A DNA stretch of 7,433 nt from assembly GCA_002363515.1 (NCBI GenBank), contig DEVX01000087.1:1-7433 (forward strand), written 5' to 3'. The position numbers and the translations under genes are program-made. Below are positions 6,229-7,433 of the stretch, piece by piece. The notes beneath the pieces are model-generated. The model searched no databases, was not told where the DNA came from, and saw nothing but the letters and a program-made list of their open reading frames with translations. The stretch comes from Candidatus Saccharibacteria bacterium UBA3225 (GTDB taxonomy: Bacteria > Patescibacteriota > Saccharimonadia > Saccharimonadales > Saccharimonadaceae). Position 1 is the first letter of the stretch, and every line of letters starts with the position of its first letter.

Positions 6229-6618
6229 ATGGTCCTAGTTATTATTAGTGAGCTGACCGTATCGGACATTGAGAAATCAATAAAATTCTATACGACCTAT
6301 TTTGGCTTTAAGGTGAAGCTTGCTGAAGGTGAGCCACTTTCTTGGGTGCAACTAGATGGAGATGGGGCTATCCTGATGCTTCAGGATTATGATGAGGCTA
6401 AAAAAGAAATAAGTAGCATACCTAAAAAGACGAGCAGCAGTAACCTGATTAGATTTGAATTTGATAACGCTAGGATTGTAGAAGATATCTACGCATCATT
6501 GAAACGTGATGGCGCAGATATATTTATAGACTTCACGAAAACGGACTACGGGAAGATAGAACTTGGAGTCTATGACTTAGATAGAAATATGATTATAGTT
6601 TCAGCACCGGACAAATAG
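6229..6618 (+). CDS. VOC-superfamily (glyoxalase/bleomycin-resistance-like) protein
   Basis: A 129-residue protein with the vicinal-oxygen-chelate fold layout. The N-terminal half (ISELTVSDIEKSIKFYTTYFGFKV, about 6-29) is the typical first strand and helix, followed by WVQLDGDGAILML. The C-terminal half ends with GVYDLDRNMIIVS (113-125), which corresponds to the DPDGNxIEL strand. The metal-binding positions look lost: the usual histidine of the first strand (xHVxLxVSD) is Ser7, and the C-terminal glutamate is replaced by a hydrophobic residue. It is therefore more likely a ligand-binding or sequestering protein than a glyoxalase I, but its substrate cannot be told from sequence. ATG 6229 is 5 nt after the aminopeptidase stop, and an AGGGA stretch within the last aminopeptidase codons (6214-6218) can serve as a Shine-Dalgarno site. 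This suggests translational coupling. Confidence 0.8.
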   Translation: MVLVIISELTVSDIEKSIKFYTTYFGFKVKLAEGEPLSWVQLDGDGAILMLQDYDEAKKEISSIPKKTSSSNLIRFEFDNARIVEDIYASLKRDGADIFIDFTKTDYGKIELGVYDLDRNMIIVSAPDK

Positions 6619-6670
6619 CCAAATTAGCCCCAGAATATGGCTAAAAGTAGCCAAAACAACCTCTGTTTTG
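6616..6670. repeat. Cluster of short inverted repeats after the VOC gene
   Basis: TGGCTA (6638-6643), an AAAG tetraloop and TAGCCA (6648-6653) form a perfect 6-bp hairpin. TAGCCA also occurs at 6616-6621, overlapping the VOC stop, and can pair with the same TGGCTA as an alternative. Next comes CAAAACA (6652-6658) with TGTTTTG (6664-6670), a 7-bp stem with a 5-nt loop that overlaps the first hairpin by two bases. No T-run follows either stem, so this is at best a weak terminator; protein-binding sites are the alternative. Confidence 0.45.
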
Positions 6671-6700
6671 CTAAAAAACAAAAAATCTTCAAAAAAACCC

Positions 6701-6729
6701 TTGCATTAGCCGAAAATATGCGCTAATAT
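6701..6729 (+). promoter_or_regulatory. rRNA-type promoter for the 23S rRNA gene
   Basis: TTGCAT (-35, 6701-6706) and TAATAT (-10, 6724-6729) are separated by the optimal 17 nt and preceded by A-rich sequence (6671-6697) resembling an UP element. Transcription should start near 6736. An inverted repeat ATTAGC (6705-6710) and GCTAAT (6722-6727) overlaps both boxes. This is the only promoter in the window with good -35 and -10 elements together, as expected for a highly expressed rRNA unit. Confidence 0.75.
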
Positions 6730-6735
6730 AAGGAC

Positions 6736-6894
6736 AGTTTTTGTTCAAGTTCGTTTCTGAACCTCTGAAATTAGTCTGATAAATTGCGAGGAAAATTACA
6801 CTATATTTCTTTGCGCCGAATTTATCTTTTAACAATTTGAACATGACAACGAAAGAAATTTTATTGACGGCCTAGTATTTGAAGATCAATTACT
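6736..6894 (+). other. 23S rRNA leader with boxA-like element and pre-rRNA hairpin
   Basis: About 160 nt lie between the predicted transcription start and the 23S rRNA. They hold no convincing coding region, no tRNA and no 16S 3' end. TCTTTTAACAA at 6825-6835 resembles the rrn boxA antitermination element (TGCTCTTTAACAA core). CTAGTA (6872-6877) and TACTAG (6891-6896) form a 6-bp hairpin at the mature 23S boundary that may belong to processing. GTTCA (6743-6747) and TGAAC (6758-6762) form another small stem near the start. The assignments beyond simple leader are tentative. Confidence 0.5.

Positions 6895-7433
<539 letters not shown>

Noticed and set aside
1..6618. UGA recoded as glycine or tryptophan, as in some candidate phyla
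   Set aside because: No TGA is used as a stop here, but there is also no in-frame TGA in about 2,000 codons; a recoded genome would be expected to show several.
6638..6670. Intrinsic terminator after the VOC gene
   Set aside because: The two short hairpins lack a following T-run on either strand, so termination here is not supported.
6736..6894. tRNA gene or 16S rRNA 3' end in the 23S leader
   Set aside because: No T-loop (GTTCRA with flanking stem) in cloverleaf context and no CCTCC-containing 16S tail is present.

Overview
The window looks like a compact bacterial chromosome segment, most likely from the Candidate Phyla Radiation and probably Candidatus Saccharibacteria (TM7). This placement is an inference. 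It rests on the very tight gene packing, promoters that place the transcription start on the ATG, a minimal phosphoketolase/acetate kinase energy module, and a 23S rRNA that resembles those of Gram-positive bacteria and TM7. All six protein genes are on the + strand and end in TAA (four) or TAG (two). None ends in TGA and none contains an in-frame TGA, so the code appears standard.

Layout. Positions 1-411 hold the 3' end of a DHH/DHHA1 phosphoesterase gene. Positions 434-2528 hold a phosphoketolase split into two overlapping cistrons: an N-terminal thiamine-diphosphate domain (434-1381) and the C-terminal domains (1359-2528), the second with its own good Shine-Dalgarno site. A 53-nt gap carries a perfect TATAAT promoter overlapped by a 12-bp dyad. 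It is followed by a divergent acetate kinase (2582-3778) and an intrinsic terminator (3794-3818). An M1 zinc aminopeptidase follows (3833-6223), tightly coupled to a small VOC-fold protein (6229-6618). Positions 6619-6894 are non-coding and hold inverted repeats, a strong rRNA-type promoter and a leader with a boxA-like element. The 5' part of a 23S rRNA gene fills the rest and runs off the window. No 16S rRNA precedes it.

How the genes work together. Phosphoketolase cleaves xylulose-5-phosphate (and/or fructose-6-phosphate) with phosphate to acetyl phosphate plus an aldose phosphate. Acetate kinase next door converts acetyl phosphate and ADP to acetate and ATP. The pair forms a short substrate-level phosphorylation route that needs no phosphotransacetylase or CoA. 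The aminopeptidase would release amino acids from peptides, which suits a host-dependent, auxotrophic lifestyle.

Most notable points: the split phosphoketolase; three promoters of the same design (TGn-extended -10, then exactly 6 nt, then ATG), implying leaderless mRNAs; a 23S rRNA gene with its own promoter, unlinked from 16S; and an operator-like dyad on the acetate kinase promoter.
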